Source: Amorphophallus konjac (Eukaryota; Streptophyta; Magnoliopsida; Alismatales; Araceae). Taken from it: a DNA stretch of 64,000 bases. Made by a program: the position numbers and the translations under genes. A model generated the notes under the pieces. It did not search any database, had not been told where the DNA came from, and was given only the letters and a program-made list of their open reading frames with translations. Location: positions 150,168,732 through 150,232,731 of the forward strand of contig CM040117.1 of NCBI GenBank assembly GCA_022559845.1, given 5' to 3'. Below, piece by piece: positions 23,005-33,339 of the stretch (position 1 is the first letter of the stretch; each line of letters starts with the position of its first letter).

Positions 23005-23023
23005 TCTCCGCACCCCGGGAGTA

Positions 23024-25251
23024 TGATGGGGACATCACCTCCCATGCCCACGTTCACAGCTCGTCTCCTCGCCCCGGTTGCATCCGGCATGGTCTAGTCA
23101 TTTAATTTTGAGTCCTATGTAATTTTTATTTGAGTCATTTGATGTATTTTCCCTTTTATTTGAGTCATGTTCCTAGGTCTTGTGTTCATTTCCCTAAGTT
23201 TGAGTGTCATTAGGTTGTCTAGTTAGCTATTGGGCCCAATTCATTGGGCTTGGCCCAAGGGCTCTCCCCTACCCCCTCGGTTATTTGTCATTGAGTCAAT
23301 TGTCAGGGACTTTTGTAGAAATGTGGGTTTCCTATATATAGGACCCCATTCCCCCCCCATTTCAACTTAATGAATCAATCAATGAAAAAATTACCATTTT
23401 GTGAGTTCTATCTTTATTTTTATGGTGGAGTGAATCCATTAGTGAGGTGAGAAGCCTTAGGGAGAGAATCCCACCCATCCCTCTCTTAATCTCTCTCTTT
23501 CACTCCCCTTTCTCTCTCCTCCACACCCAATTTCAAAAATTTTCTCTCTCCTCCCTTCCCAACCACCACTCTCCCACCTACCCCCATTAAAGGCCACTCC
23601 CCTTCCCCACACATCCCATTACTCCACCCCCTAGTCCCAAGGGAGCATCCCCAATCACTAAGCCACCCTCCAACCACCTCATCCCTTTCCCAAGCACCCT
23701 TCCCTCTCCCCCATGCAACCCTCCACCTCCCAAGACCATATGAATTTGAATATCCCCTTCCCTCCATAGCCCAAAGTCGCCCAACTCCTTTCCCCATTGA
23801 GTAGGCCACCCCCATCCCCTTCCCTCCACTCCACTCTACCAAGAGCAGCCACCCCATCACCTTTCCTCCACCTTGGCTGAGAGCCTGCAGAGAACCAGTG
23901 GAGTGCAGCAGCGACCCCGTCTTCCCCCTGGCATCCCTGGAGGTCCAAGAGCTATCGTCGGAAGTGTCTGCCTGTCTTCTTCGCAACGGAAGTGGTTTCG
24001 TTGTCGTCCGAGCACCGTGCTGCCCGGGAGAGCCGTTCTCCCTCGACTGCGCGAAGCTCTCCTGACAGAGCACCTGAACGTGATTGGAAGCTCTGCCACA
24101 ACACATCCAGCATGAATCAAGACAAGAGCCCTTCTGAAAAGTTTTTCTTCCTTCTGTCTACTTTCAGAATAAAGAAGCAAAACTCCGTTCGGCATCCTAT
24201 AGCAGGAGTTATCAATTTTCTCCCTCATCCACGCGGTTCTGCTTCCCACAGTCTGCACCGACGTGTCGTCATTGTTCAGAGTTTCCTGGACTTCTCCGAC
24301 ATCGTTTGGCTTCACCGTCAATTTTTCTGCGAAGAAGACTCATCCATGGTTCCAAAGACTCCAACAATGCTCGATTCTGAGTTCGGGAGCTGTCGGGGCA
24401 ACCTTTGCAACCTGCTGTTGGAAACCAGGAGCTGTCAGTCTGAGAATCTGCCTCCCTGTTCGGGCCTCCACCCAGACCAGCATCGACGACAGAAGAAATT
24501 AATAAAATTTGGACGACTTCCCCGGCCTACTACGAAGATTTTCCAGGTGGTTTCGTCCCCAAAAAAATTCGGTAGCAGTTGCAGCAGTCAATTCATCAGT
24601 CTCCTGTCAGCACCCACAGAACTGGGCAGAATCGACAACCTCCCATCTTCGGTGTTCCCTTCTCAAATTCCCCTCCCCGCTTGGCCGGCTGAAGGCCCCT
24701 CCCTGTGTGGAGGTAGTGTTTGGATGTAACTATCATCTTCCCTTCCCCACGATCCCCCCCTTGCATGGGGTGTAGTGTTGTAATAGCTTAAACAGGTCAA
24801 GCTACCCCGGCGCGGCGTGTGGGGAACCCACGCTTCCCCGCTCGCCCTCGTCTCCGAGCGGGACCGGTTTCTTCAAACCGGTCGAGTGAGTGCTCCAAAA
24901 CTTTGCTCTAATTCATGCTTGTTCTTTCAATATTAGTTCATAAACTCCGCTGGCCGTGACGAGAGCCCGATCCTTAAGCTCATTTGCTATAAGTGATCAT
25001 CGTGGGAAGAGAGTGGAACCCGTGCCCTTTGGCACTTCGTCGGACCCTTGATTTGGGCAGCCATACCCTTGGGGAATCAAACCTTGGCCTTGCTGGCCCT
25101 CTACCAGCAAGGGCCTAGCCCACACAACCTCCCCTTGGCATTGCCAAGTTACCCCGGGTCTTAGTGAGCATCGGGTGAGCGGTTGCTATTATCGGTCCGT
25201 TTTGAATGCTTAATTGTGCTTGCTTGTTGAGTCCTAGGTTGTGTCACATCA
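23024..25251 (+). repeat. Element E2 3' LTR
   Basis: Begins TGATGGGGACATC inside the E2 reading frame and ends GTGTCACATCA, followed by CGATC. TATA box TATATATA at 23333-23340; hairpin at 24863-24882. Confidence 0.9.
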
Positions 25252-25639
25252 CGATCACTTGGATTAAAGCCCACCTCCACATCACCCACCCCTAAACCCA
25301 TCTCAAACCTTTTGGCCACTTCTTATGGGCTTCCGAGTACTCATCACTCACCACCCACTCCCTCCTACCCTCACCCACCATGTCGAACCTAACCCACCCA
25401 TTCCAAAACTTAGCCCACACTATGAGAGCCATGACCATGGGTGACATCCACCTAGGAAATGAGGAGTTGACCCATCCCAAGATGTCCACTTTCTTGGACC
25501 CCTTCGACCCCCATGAGTGGAAACCCCCAAAACAACCCCCACCTAAAAATGGGACCATCTTGATAGGAATGCATGTGACACAACATTTTGCATCATGTTG
25601 TAAGGCTAGTCACGTCATTTGTGTCACATACACACTAGG

Positions 25640-25880
25640 TCCAGTGCACGACAGGTTTACATTTGGACAAGCTAGTCCTCCCCCACTCTTCATCCATCTC
25701 ATGCATGATAGGGCCACTTGTGGCTGCCCCGGTCCACCTAAGTGCATCAAGGTCCGCATGGCTTCTAAGCATGATAGGTCAATTCATGGATGCACTGGTC
25801 CTCCTAAGTCCATCAAAACAAATCTAACACTTGATAGGACTGCATTTGGTTGTCCGGGCCCTCCCTTCATCTCTAGGGGA
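25640..25880 (+). repeat. GCPGPP coding repeat array (E1)
   Basis: In-frame units with HDR-x-x-x-GCPGPP cores near 25720, 25783 and 25843, preceded by a decayed unit near 25650 (HDRFTFG..SPPP). Homologous to the E2 array but clearly diverged. Confidence 0.75.
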
Positions 25881-26419
25881 TCGTCATTCATGACACTACA
25901 TGGCACCATCCGCAAACTCATCAACAAAAGCAATGAGGTGTATAAGAAATCGGCCGATTCCCACCGACGCCACCAGGAATTTCGTGTAGGTGACTTTGTG
26001 ATGGTGAGAATTGAGAGACTTTTCCCTGGGAATGTCTCCAAACTGAGGTCGCATGGATCAGGTCCCTTCCAGGTTCTGAGGAGGATCGGTATAAATGCTT
26101 ATGTGTTGGGCCTCCTCGAGGAGTACGGAGTAAGTCCCACATTCAATGTGGCTGACTTGGTGCCATATAGGGGTCCCACGGTGACACCTAGTAAGGAAAT
26201 TGAGCTTGTTCCACCCCTTGAGAGAGCCACCACCCATGAAAGAGTTCCACCAGCCCAGAGGGGCCAACGTGAGCAAGTAGAGCGGATATTGTATGAACAT
26301 GTCACTGTCATCTGGAGCAAAAGGGTATGGGCGCTACCTCGCTTGGTGAAAGGACCAGCTACCTTTGGTAGATTTGAGGGCAACCCCGCCGTGGCTTCCT
26401 CTGCATACGATGGATCTTT

Positions 26420-26436
26420 ACTCGACAGAGTCGAGT
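26420..26436 (+). other. 17-bp hairpin 19 bp before the E1 3' LTR
   Basis: ACTCGAC-AGA-GTCGAGT, perfect 7-bp stem with a loop different from that of E2. Confidence 0.7.
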
Positions 26437-26455
26437 TCTCTGCACCCTGGGAGTA

Positions 26456-28851
26456 TGATGGGGACATCGCTTACCACTCCCTATTTCTCCAAGGGTCCTG
26501 ACGCTCGCCATTATGTTCAGCTTGATTTTCTGAGTCTAGCTATGTAATTTTCATATCTTTCTTGAGTCATTTTGATGTAATTTCCCCTTTGTTTTGAGTC
26601 AAGTCCCTAGGTTATCATGTTGTTTACCTAAGTTTGTGTCTTCATATTGGGCTAGTATGTCTATTGGGCCCATTTAGAAGGGCCTGGCCCAGGGGCGCCC
26701 TTTTCCCTTTCCCCTGCTCTTTTGGTTATCTGTTATTAGTTCTTTTCTCAGGGACTTTTTATAAAAGTTGGGACTCCTATAAATAGGACCTCAACCCCAC
26801 TTGAGATGACTAATGAAATATTGAAGAAAGCTTAGCCACTTGAAGTGTCTTCCTCTCTCTCTCTCTAGCTCTCTCTCTATCTCTATCTCTCTCTAAAGGG
26901 GGCGGCCCCCGCTCTCTCTCTTCCCCCTCTCTCTCCAAATTTTGCCCCTCTCCCTCTCTCCCTTCTCCTTGCCACCTCATCTGCCACATCAGCATCCCAC
27001 CCCTTCATCTTCCCAAGAGCCATATCTCCCCTTTAATATCTCCACACCCCAAGCAACCCTTCCCATTCCCCATACACCCTTTCATATTCCCAAGGGAGAC
27101 TCCCTTCTCCTAGGCACCCCTTCCCATCCCCAAAGCAACCCCTTCCCATCCCCAAGGCTTTCATTACCTCTCCATTAACCCACCACACCAATTCCAAAGG
27201 AAACCCTCCCCACTCCCAAGCCCATTTGTGCACCCCTCCACCTCCATACTCCCACCCCACTAGGTCCGCCCCCACCTCCTCCTTCCCTCTCACACCCTGC
27301 TACCCCCATCTCCCTCCATCGGCCCTCACCTCTCTAGACTCCACCCCTCCATCAGCAACTACAACCCCCTCCCAAACCCACTAAACTTTCCACCCAAGAC
27401 CCCTCCACAATCACCAAAGAGTGTTCTGCCCCCCTGGTTCGCTGCCAGCAGATGAAGCCCCACTAGCAGAGACTGCTCCAGTGCTGTCCGACATCATCTC
27501 GAAGTGCACCATACATCGCCAGAAAGGTCTGCGAGTCTTCTTCTCAAGCGAGGTGGAATCGTCTCATTCCGACTTCGTTACAGTTCGTGCTGACCATTCT
27601 CGTCCGACTATGCAACCAGGATCAGAACCTGGACCAGAGCTGCAGTGCAGAAGCTACCACGGCCACACCCCTCAACTTCTGAAGGCGCCACTTGGTTGAG
27701 AGTTTCTCCCACAAGGCACCCACCTTCACCAACAAGCGGCGTCCCGTTCAGCATCAGGAAGAGCAGTTTCCAATTTTTCTCCTTCGATTGCGCGGATTGT
27801 CCGTCCAGGTCCTGCCCTGACACCTCCTCACTCCACGGACTCCTACTCACCGCCCCAACATCCTATGGTGCTGTGCTTGGTTGCTGCTTCAAGAACACTC
27901 ACCCATGGACGTCCTCGACTTGGTCCTGCCTCATTCGGACTTTGGGAGCGGCCGTAGCACCTTCGACAAGCAGCTGCAACACTCTGGTCCGGCCAGAACC
28001 AGAACGCTGAGTACCTGCTCCGGGGTCCACCCCGGCCAGTGGCAACACGGGGATCGCCCACCAAAATTCATCAGCGTACCTGGGTCAGTCGGTGACGATT
28101 TGGAACTAGTTTCAGCCACTTCCGAGCTCGGGGGAGTACACAGCGGCGACTGCACCGCCCCTCTGTCCTACGGTTCCAGATTTGGGAAGATTCGGCGGAG
28201 CACTCCATCGGTGCGACTCGAGCTTACCACCCCTCCCCGCCTGGCTGGCTTAACGCCCCTCCCTGTGTGGAGGTAGTGTTTGAATTGTAATAGAGATATC
28301 CCTACCCCAAGTCCACCCTCCTGTGTGAGGTGTAGTGATTGTATAGTTTAAAAAGGGTTCAAGCTTCATCGGCGCAGTGTGCGGGGAACCCACACTTCCC
28401 CGCTCGCCCTCATCTCCGAACGGGGTTGGTTTCTTCAAACCAACTAGGGTAAGCCCTGACTTTTGCTTCATTATTAGTGCTTGTTCATTTAATATCCGTG
28501 GACGTTGCTCCGTTGAGCAAGAGAGAGAGCGCCCGACCCCGCGTGTTCCACTCATGAGCGGTCACCGTGGGCAGTGATAGAGAGGGACCTAGTGCCCCAA
28601 TTGGCACCCGGCCAGCCCCTTAAGTGTGGGCCTCGTACCTTCGGGAGGGCAACCCTAGCCCTGCTGGCACTCTACCAGCAAGGGCCTTGATCCATCATCT
28701 CCCCTTGGCATCATCAAGTCACCCGGGCTCGTGTGTGTGCGACGGCGATTCGGCCCAATCTAGTACTTTAAATGCTTTGTGCTTGTGCTTGCGGAATAGG
28801 TCCAAGGACCCGTGTCCATTTTGCTGCGTGCCCCTTGGTCGTGTCACATCA
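26456..28851 (+). repeat. Element E1 3' LTR
   Basis: 2396 bp, aligned to 14295-16691 with scattered substitutions and small indels in the CT microsatellite. Ends GTGTCACATCA before AATCA. Confidence 0.9.
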
Positions 28852-28856
28852 AATCA

Positions 28857-30899
28857 AGAATGACTTAAGTAAGGTTATGCTTATGGAAATAAATCGGCAG
28901 CATAACGGTACATTCTTTATTTTCCATTCATTATTTTAGGTTTCTTGATCAATATGATAAGTTCTAGATCATCAATAGTCCATCTAGAAACCTTGGAATA
29001 TCAACCCTTGGTCCACCTTGGGTTAAAATACTCAAGCAGTGTGATGGTCGTGTACTGGGCCGTTACATGATGTGACGCTCCAGTATTGGGCCATTACATT
29101 AGTCTGAATCCAGAACCAAGAAATCGGACTCAGTTGAATGTGACGGTCGTATATTGGGCCGTTACTTATGCCTGACGGTCCAACATGGAGCCGTTACATT
29201 ACTGATAACCAAAAACATTAATAGTGTAATCTAATCAATGAGCTTTAATGGTACAACCAACTCGGCGTCCTAGTGAGAATCCCAGGCTAGCGGAGAATTA
29301 CGGAGGCCTTGAAACGAGATTTCCTAGTCCATTGGAAGGAATATCCAATAGAGAGGTCCTCATGTCCAAGAATAATGTTCCTATAGTGCAATGTGAACTA
29401 ATGGACAATATACCGGAATATGCGCCATATACTTAAAGAAATGACTCTATTGATAAAGAGAACGTGTAACGATGTGAAACCATGAGAAAACTCCGTCAAT
29501 ACAACATTTGGAAAATCATGATTTAAATACAAAACTATAGAATTTTGACACATGAAATTAACATAACTTAAAATAACTTAAGACACATTAATCATACAAT
29601 TTGATTATGAATCAGTAACTAAACTTGAAGTCATGATAACAGGTCCAACTTAGCTATCTAAGCTTATTTACAAGTAAACTTAACTGGTTATTATTCTGCC
29701 TTAGGCTGGCAGAACACAGGGGTCTGACGGTCTAGGATAGGCGCATTACAGTACTTGTGACGGTTTATCGAGGGGCCGTTACAGTGGTGTAACGCTCGTT
29801 CTAGGGTGCGTTAGAGACAATAGAGCAATGAAACACAACAGGGTGTGATGGTCTATCGTAAGGCCGTTACATTCATGTGACGGTCTTACGTTGGTGCGTC
29901 AGAGAATCTGTTGGCAGTAAACTAAGTAAGGTTTATGAAAACATAACATGCTTAAAAATCAAAATACTACCACTATCCTAGTCATGATAACGAAGTATCG
30001 GCCAACTATATGCATGGGTTTAGTGAATAGACATGATAATATCTTTTAACTTCCAGTTAGGGCTAAGAGATGCATGAATGTATAGAACTATTAGATCATG
30101 AAATTCTTAGTCTAGAATGCATGAAATCAAGCACAACCATAGGGCTTTTATTCTTAACAAGTTGTTTTTGCCAATCATGAGATAACCTACCTCTTCTAAA
30201 ACCTTTAAACTTCGAATTTGATGCTAGGTGCTACCCTTAGTCCCTTGTACTTCTTGTGATAAATCAGCAACTTCAATCTGCTCTATTTCTTCAGCCTCTT
30301 GACCTAAGGATGTGAAATTTTGAAGGTAAGAAGATGAAACTATTGGGAACAAAAAATTCTAAAGGATTGAACTCTAATTACCTCATTTAGACGTCCTAAT
30401 CTCTGGATCTTCAAGGAACTTGCGTTCAAATTCCTGGGTTGCTAAGGTTGAATCAGCAACTTTGGAAGCTTCTATCTCCTTGGTTGTTTGATCTCCTAGC
30501 ACGAAATTTGGAGAGCTATTAGTCTAATGCATTATAAATAAAAAGTCGTAAGGAACTTACCCGAAATTATGACTCCTTACCTTGATTCTTCACGAGCCAA
30601 AAGTAAGGGTCGCTCAGTTCAGAACTAGGTTCTATTTATAGGGTTTTGAAGATTAGATCGATTCTAGAGTCCTTAATTTGTCAGAACCTAATCCCTAAGA
30701 GACCTTAGTGGTGTTATAAGCTCTCCCAAGTCGATCTCTTGTAGATAAGATCCCAAAGTTCTAATCTTTTTGCTCGTTCTTCCTTTCACGGAACTAACAG
30801 AGTGTAACGCATCCAACCTGGTGCGTTTCAGGGCTGTGGCAGTCGCCTGATAGACCGTTACATTCAACGTGTATAGAGTTTCAATTTCATAAAACTCTT
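28857..30899 (-). repeat. Element A 3' LTR, fragment 2
   Basis: Matches 54061-56100 of the intact LTR. It carries most of the dyad array (29041-30862) and a minus-strand TATA-like TATAAATA at 30634-30641 (intact copy at 55836-55843). Ends in CTCTT (30895-30899), the target duplicated by E3. No gene is seen; the open frame at 29248-29436 recurs in the other LTR (54450-54638) as non-coding LTR sequence. Confidence 0.9.
29041..30862. repeat. Array of inverted-repeat units with about 32-bp spacing (A, 3' LTR)
   Basis: Eleven degenerate units of the form TGTGACGGTC - 8 to 10 bases - GGCCGTTACA lie in three clusters (29041-29200, 29724-29905, 30803-30862). The arms are near-complementary. The same eleven are in the 5' LTR. 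Confidence 0.85.
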
Positions 30900-31680
30900 T
30901 GGAGAGGGGGATTTCTGCAGCCCAATGGAGCAGCCCAACTAGGCCCGGCAGGGCCCAATGAGGCCAAGCTCACCCAAGTGACAGCCCACAAGGCCCACTT
31001 AGGGGAGAAAGCCCAATTTACAGCGCTCGAGGAAACAACCCTCCTAGGCAGCCTCAAGGCTCGGAGGGCCCGAGCATCGGTCAGGTCACTGGAAGGTCCG
31101 CGCCCGAGCCATCCCTCCGCCCGGGAGAAGGAGGCATAAGCCGGCCTATCCGACCCATCTTTTACCGAGCTAAGCCTACCGCCCGGATAGGGCCGGCCTC
31201 TCCGAAGCTCGGAACGGCCGACGAATACTTATCTTTGCAGCCGTTAAGAGTCCGTAACAGGTAAGAATCCGGGAAGACAGGGGACTTCTTCTTCCCCGCG
31301 AGGATAACGCTCCCACGATAAGGCAATAAAAGCCTACGATGAGGACGTAACCTCTACCTGAAACCCCTCGGCTTGCAGGACTCCTGGGGACGGCACACTA
31401 TTTAAACCAGGGGTACCCTCTAGTGAAAGGTAAGCCCAAAAGGCAACCATACGCCCTAAACTCCTGAGCACGAACCGCTTCACCCCTTCGGTGGAGAGGG
31501 ATCTCGCGCATAAACTAGCCCCTCCCCATTATTGCTCCCGCCATAGCTCTACTAACTTAAGCATCGGAGGGTTTGCCCCAGGGACTACCCCTGGGCCCTC
31601 TGATCCGTTTCCCTGTCTTGCAGTTCACAATCTGGTGATTATCAGCCCGCTCAGGAACAGCGCCAGATTTCACCTCTTCA
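30900..31680 (+). repeat. Element E3 5' LTR
   Basis: TGGAGAGGGG to CCTCTTCA, 781 bp. TATA-like TATTTAAA at 31399-31406 (42112-42119 in the 3' LTR). Confidence 0.92.
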
Positions 31681-31682
31681 TC

Positions 31683-31698
31683 TGGCGCCGTCTGTGGG
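31683..31698 (+). promoter_or_regulatory. Primer-binding site of E3
   Basis: TGGCGCCGTCTGTGGG begins 2 bases after the LTR end. This form is common in Tat-type Gypsy elements and differs from the initiator-Met site used by the other elements here. I do not assign the tRNA. Confidence 0.7.
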
Positions 31699-31717
31699 AA
31701 ACGCACAAAGAGCCAGT

Positions 31718-33336
31718 ATGGTGCGAAGGAGCTCAGAGAGGAGGTCCACCGGTGAAAGGGGTAACGCCATGGTAGCGGCAGGGGACGGCCCCTCTCGGGA
31801 CTCACAGAACCCTCCCTCCAACGCCAGCGTCCCCGCCGACGACCCACCACCCCCCCTGCGGCGGTAGGGCCCACCCCCAACGGCGGCGCCGAAGCCTTCC
31901 AAGCCCTCAACGCGAAACTGGATGTCCTTGTGGAACTCATGAGGGCCCAGGCGGCTAGGGATGGAAGGTCCCGTGCTCCGTCAGGGAGCCCTCCCCGTGG
32001 GAACACGTCCCAGCACACCGCCGGGGGTCACTTCACCCTCCGCAGCCAGCGACTCATCCGCAACCGGATTGGAGGACCCTCGCAGGCTCCACCTCTGGAG
32101 CAATAGGCTTCCTCCATGCCAAGAAGGGGAAAACTGGGGGTGCGCTGCCCGAACCCAGAAGCTGACATCCCCGGGGATCGCCAAGACGCTCCCCCCAGCC
32201 CCACGGCACGACGGCAACCGAAACTATCCCTCCGGCTGCGGGATTTCGAGAGACGTTTTGCGGAGCAGGAGCACGCCCTCCACGCCCTGTAGAAGACCTC
32301 TTTCCCAGAGGACGAGGAGAAATCCCCGTTCTCCAAGTACATTCTGAAGGTAGAGGTATCTCCCAGAACCTCCATTCTGACCTTCAAGCTTTACGACGGC
32401 CAGGGCGACCCGGTCGATCATTACGATAGCTTCGACACTCTGATGACTCTGCACGGAGTGTCCGACGCCATCAAGTGCCGAGCCTTCGTGACCACTATGG
32501 TCCAAGGCGCTTAAGCATGGTTCCGGGCCCTCGCCCCCGGGTCCATCTGAGATTTCAAGCAATTTGGGCGAGTCTTCAAAGAGAGTTTCGCCAGAAGTGC
32601 CCCCCCAAGGTCAGTAACGGGGCTCCTGGCCCTTAAGCAGGCGCAAGGGGAAAGACTCCGGGCTTATATTCACCGAATTAAATTGGAAGCCCTAAGAATC
32701 CCCCGCCTGGACGTAGCCTCAGCCACAACCGCACTGACTGGGGGCACCATGGACGAGAATCTCCGTCGCGAGCTTGTCCTCCACCCTCCCTCGACCCTTG
32801 CCGAGCTAGTGACTCTGGCACTGCGCCACGCCGAGTGCGAAGAAGTACTCAGCGCTTGCCGAGACGCAACTGGCTCGGGTCGGGAGGGGGACAAGAAGCG
32901 GACTTCCGAGCCAACTCCTATCTCGGGAAAGAAGCGAGACTGTGATGGAGAGCGCAAGCGGAAGTACGAGCGGTACACCCCGTTAGCCGCACCAGTCTAC
33001 GAGATCTATGAAGACATCAAAGACTCGAGACTCCTCCGCCAGCCCGAGCCGATGAGGTCGAAGAACCGTAATTACGACAGGCATTGCTTGTTCCACAGCG
33101 ATCACGGGCACCACACCGGTGACTGCCACCAGCTCCAGGACGAGATCGAGCGCCTCATCCATCAGGGCACCTGGCTCGGTTCACGGCCGAGCGTAAAGAA
33201 GACCGAGGCACCACAGAGGAGATTGACAACGCCCCCCGAGGGGTCCACATCAATGTCATCTCCGGCGGGACGGCATCAGGAGGCGACAGCAGCCGAGGAA
33301 GGAAGCGTCATGCCGAGCGGGCGAGCCGAGCCATAG
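31718..33336 (+). pseudogene. gag: E3 gag (Tat-type), frameshifted and with stops
   Basis: ATG at 31718. A shift near 31850, at a run of C, moves the frame; later coding is in the frame of 32683-33336. The retrotransposon gag (capsid) domain is at about 32370-32720 (KLYDGQGDPVDHYDSF, HGVSDAIKCRAF). Stops lie at 32290, 32512 and 32548. A nucleocapsid-like motif, CLFHSDHGHHTGDCHQL, is at about 33085-33135. A second shift near 33170 puts the end of gag into the pol frame. Gag forms the particle shell and binds RNA. Confidence 0.8.
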
Positions 33337-33339
33337 AGC

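Larger units (their letters stand above)
20722..23105 (+). pseudogene. E2 chimeric ORF: protease-like, domain X, GCPGPP repeats, integrase C-terminus
   Basis: Two overlapping frames (20722-21777 and 21732-23105) form one protein with a single frameshift near 21730. In order: a region resembling a Gypsy retropepsin (20764-21040; ILGKKWL..NADID matches the protease C-terminal motif, but the active-site triplet reads D-L-E); a Pro-rich linker; domain X shared with E1 (21339-21680, starting LISWLK and ending LLLFLPTPDE); two DPFDPFQW motifs (21852-21872 and 22058-22081); four GCPGPP repeats (22225-22440); an integrase C-terminal domain (22465-22760, GPFQVLRRI, NAYELDLPEEYGV, VADLVPY) of CRM/Galadriel-like type; and a degenerate chromodomain (about 22837-22950). 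The frame runs past the LTR start at 23024. No catalytic RT or integrase residues exist. Domain X and the repeats have no function I can name. Confidence 0.65.
18412..25251 (+). mobile_element. Element E2: relative of E1, inserted inside E1
   Basis: Flanked by CGATC (18407-18411 and 25252-25256). LTRs are 18412-20610 (2199 bp) and 23024-25251 (2228 bp), with the same termini as E1 (TGATGGGGACATC and GTGTCACATCA) and several shared inner blocks, but otherwise a distinct sequence. The 2.4-kb internal region has no gag capsid, no zinc knuckle and no pol core. It keeps the X - DPFDP - GCPGPP - integrase C-terminus - chromodomain-like series seen in E1. Confidence 0.88.
25257..26501 (+). pseudogene. 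E1 chimeric ORF, 3' part: DPFDP, GCPGPP repeats, integrase C-terminus
   Basis: This continues the frame interrupted at 18411, with one TAA at 25293-25295. It encodes a DPFDPHEW motif (about 25497-25520), three clear GC(P/T)GPP repeats plus one decayed copy (25640-25880), an integrase C-terminal domain (25896-26190; GPFQVLRRI, EEYGVSPTFNVADLVPY) and a decayed chromodomain-like tail. The frame crosses into the 3' LTR (26456) and stops at 26499-26501. The integrase C-terminus binds DNA and, with a chromodomain, guides Gypsy integration to chromatin; here it stands without the catalytic core. Confidence 0.7.
14295..28851 (+). mobile_element. Element E1: Gypsy-derived element with replaced pol
   Basis: Flanked by AATCA (14290-14294 and 28852-28856). 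LTRs are 14295-16691 and 26456-28851 (2397 and 2396 bp), both TGATGGGGACATC...GTGTCACATCA. The internal region holds one frame: gag-like part, CCHC knuckle, unknown domain X, then (after the nested E2) a DPFDP motif, GCPGPP repeats, an integrase C-terminal domain and a degenerate chromodomain. Protease, RT, RNase H and integrase core are absent. It must have been mobilised by other elements (inference). Confidence 0.85.

Noticed and set aside
23486..24106. Gly/Trp/Glu-rich minus-strand frames in E1 and E2 LTRs (also 18845-19498, 14872-15132)
   Set aside because: They are the complement of the G-poor, C-rich leader; the long open frame follows from base composition, not coding.
29248..29436. 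62-codon frame present twice (29248-29436 and 54450-54638)
   Set aside because: The two copies are the two LTRs of element A; no start context, domain or constraint supports a gene.
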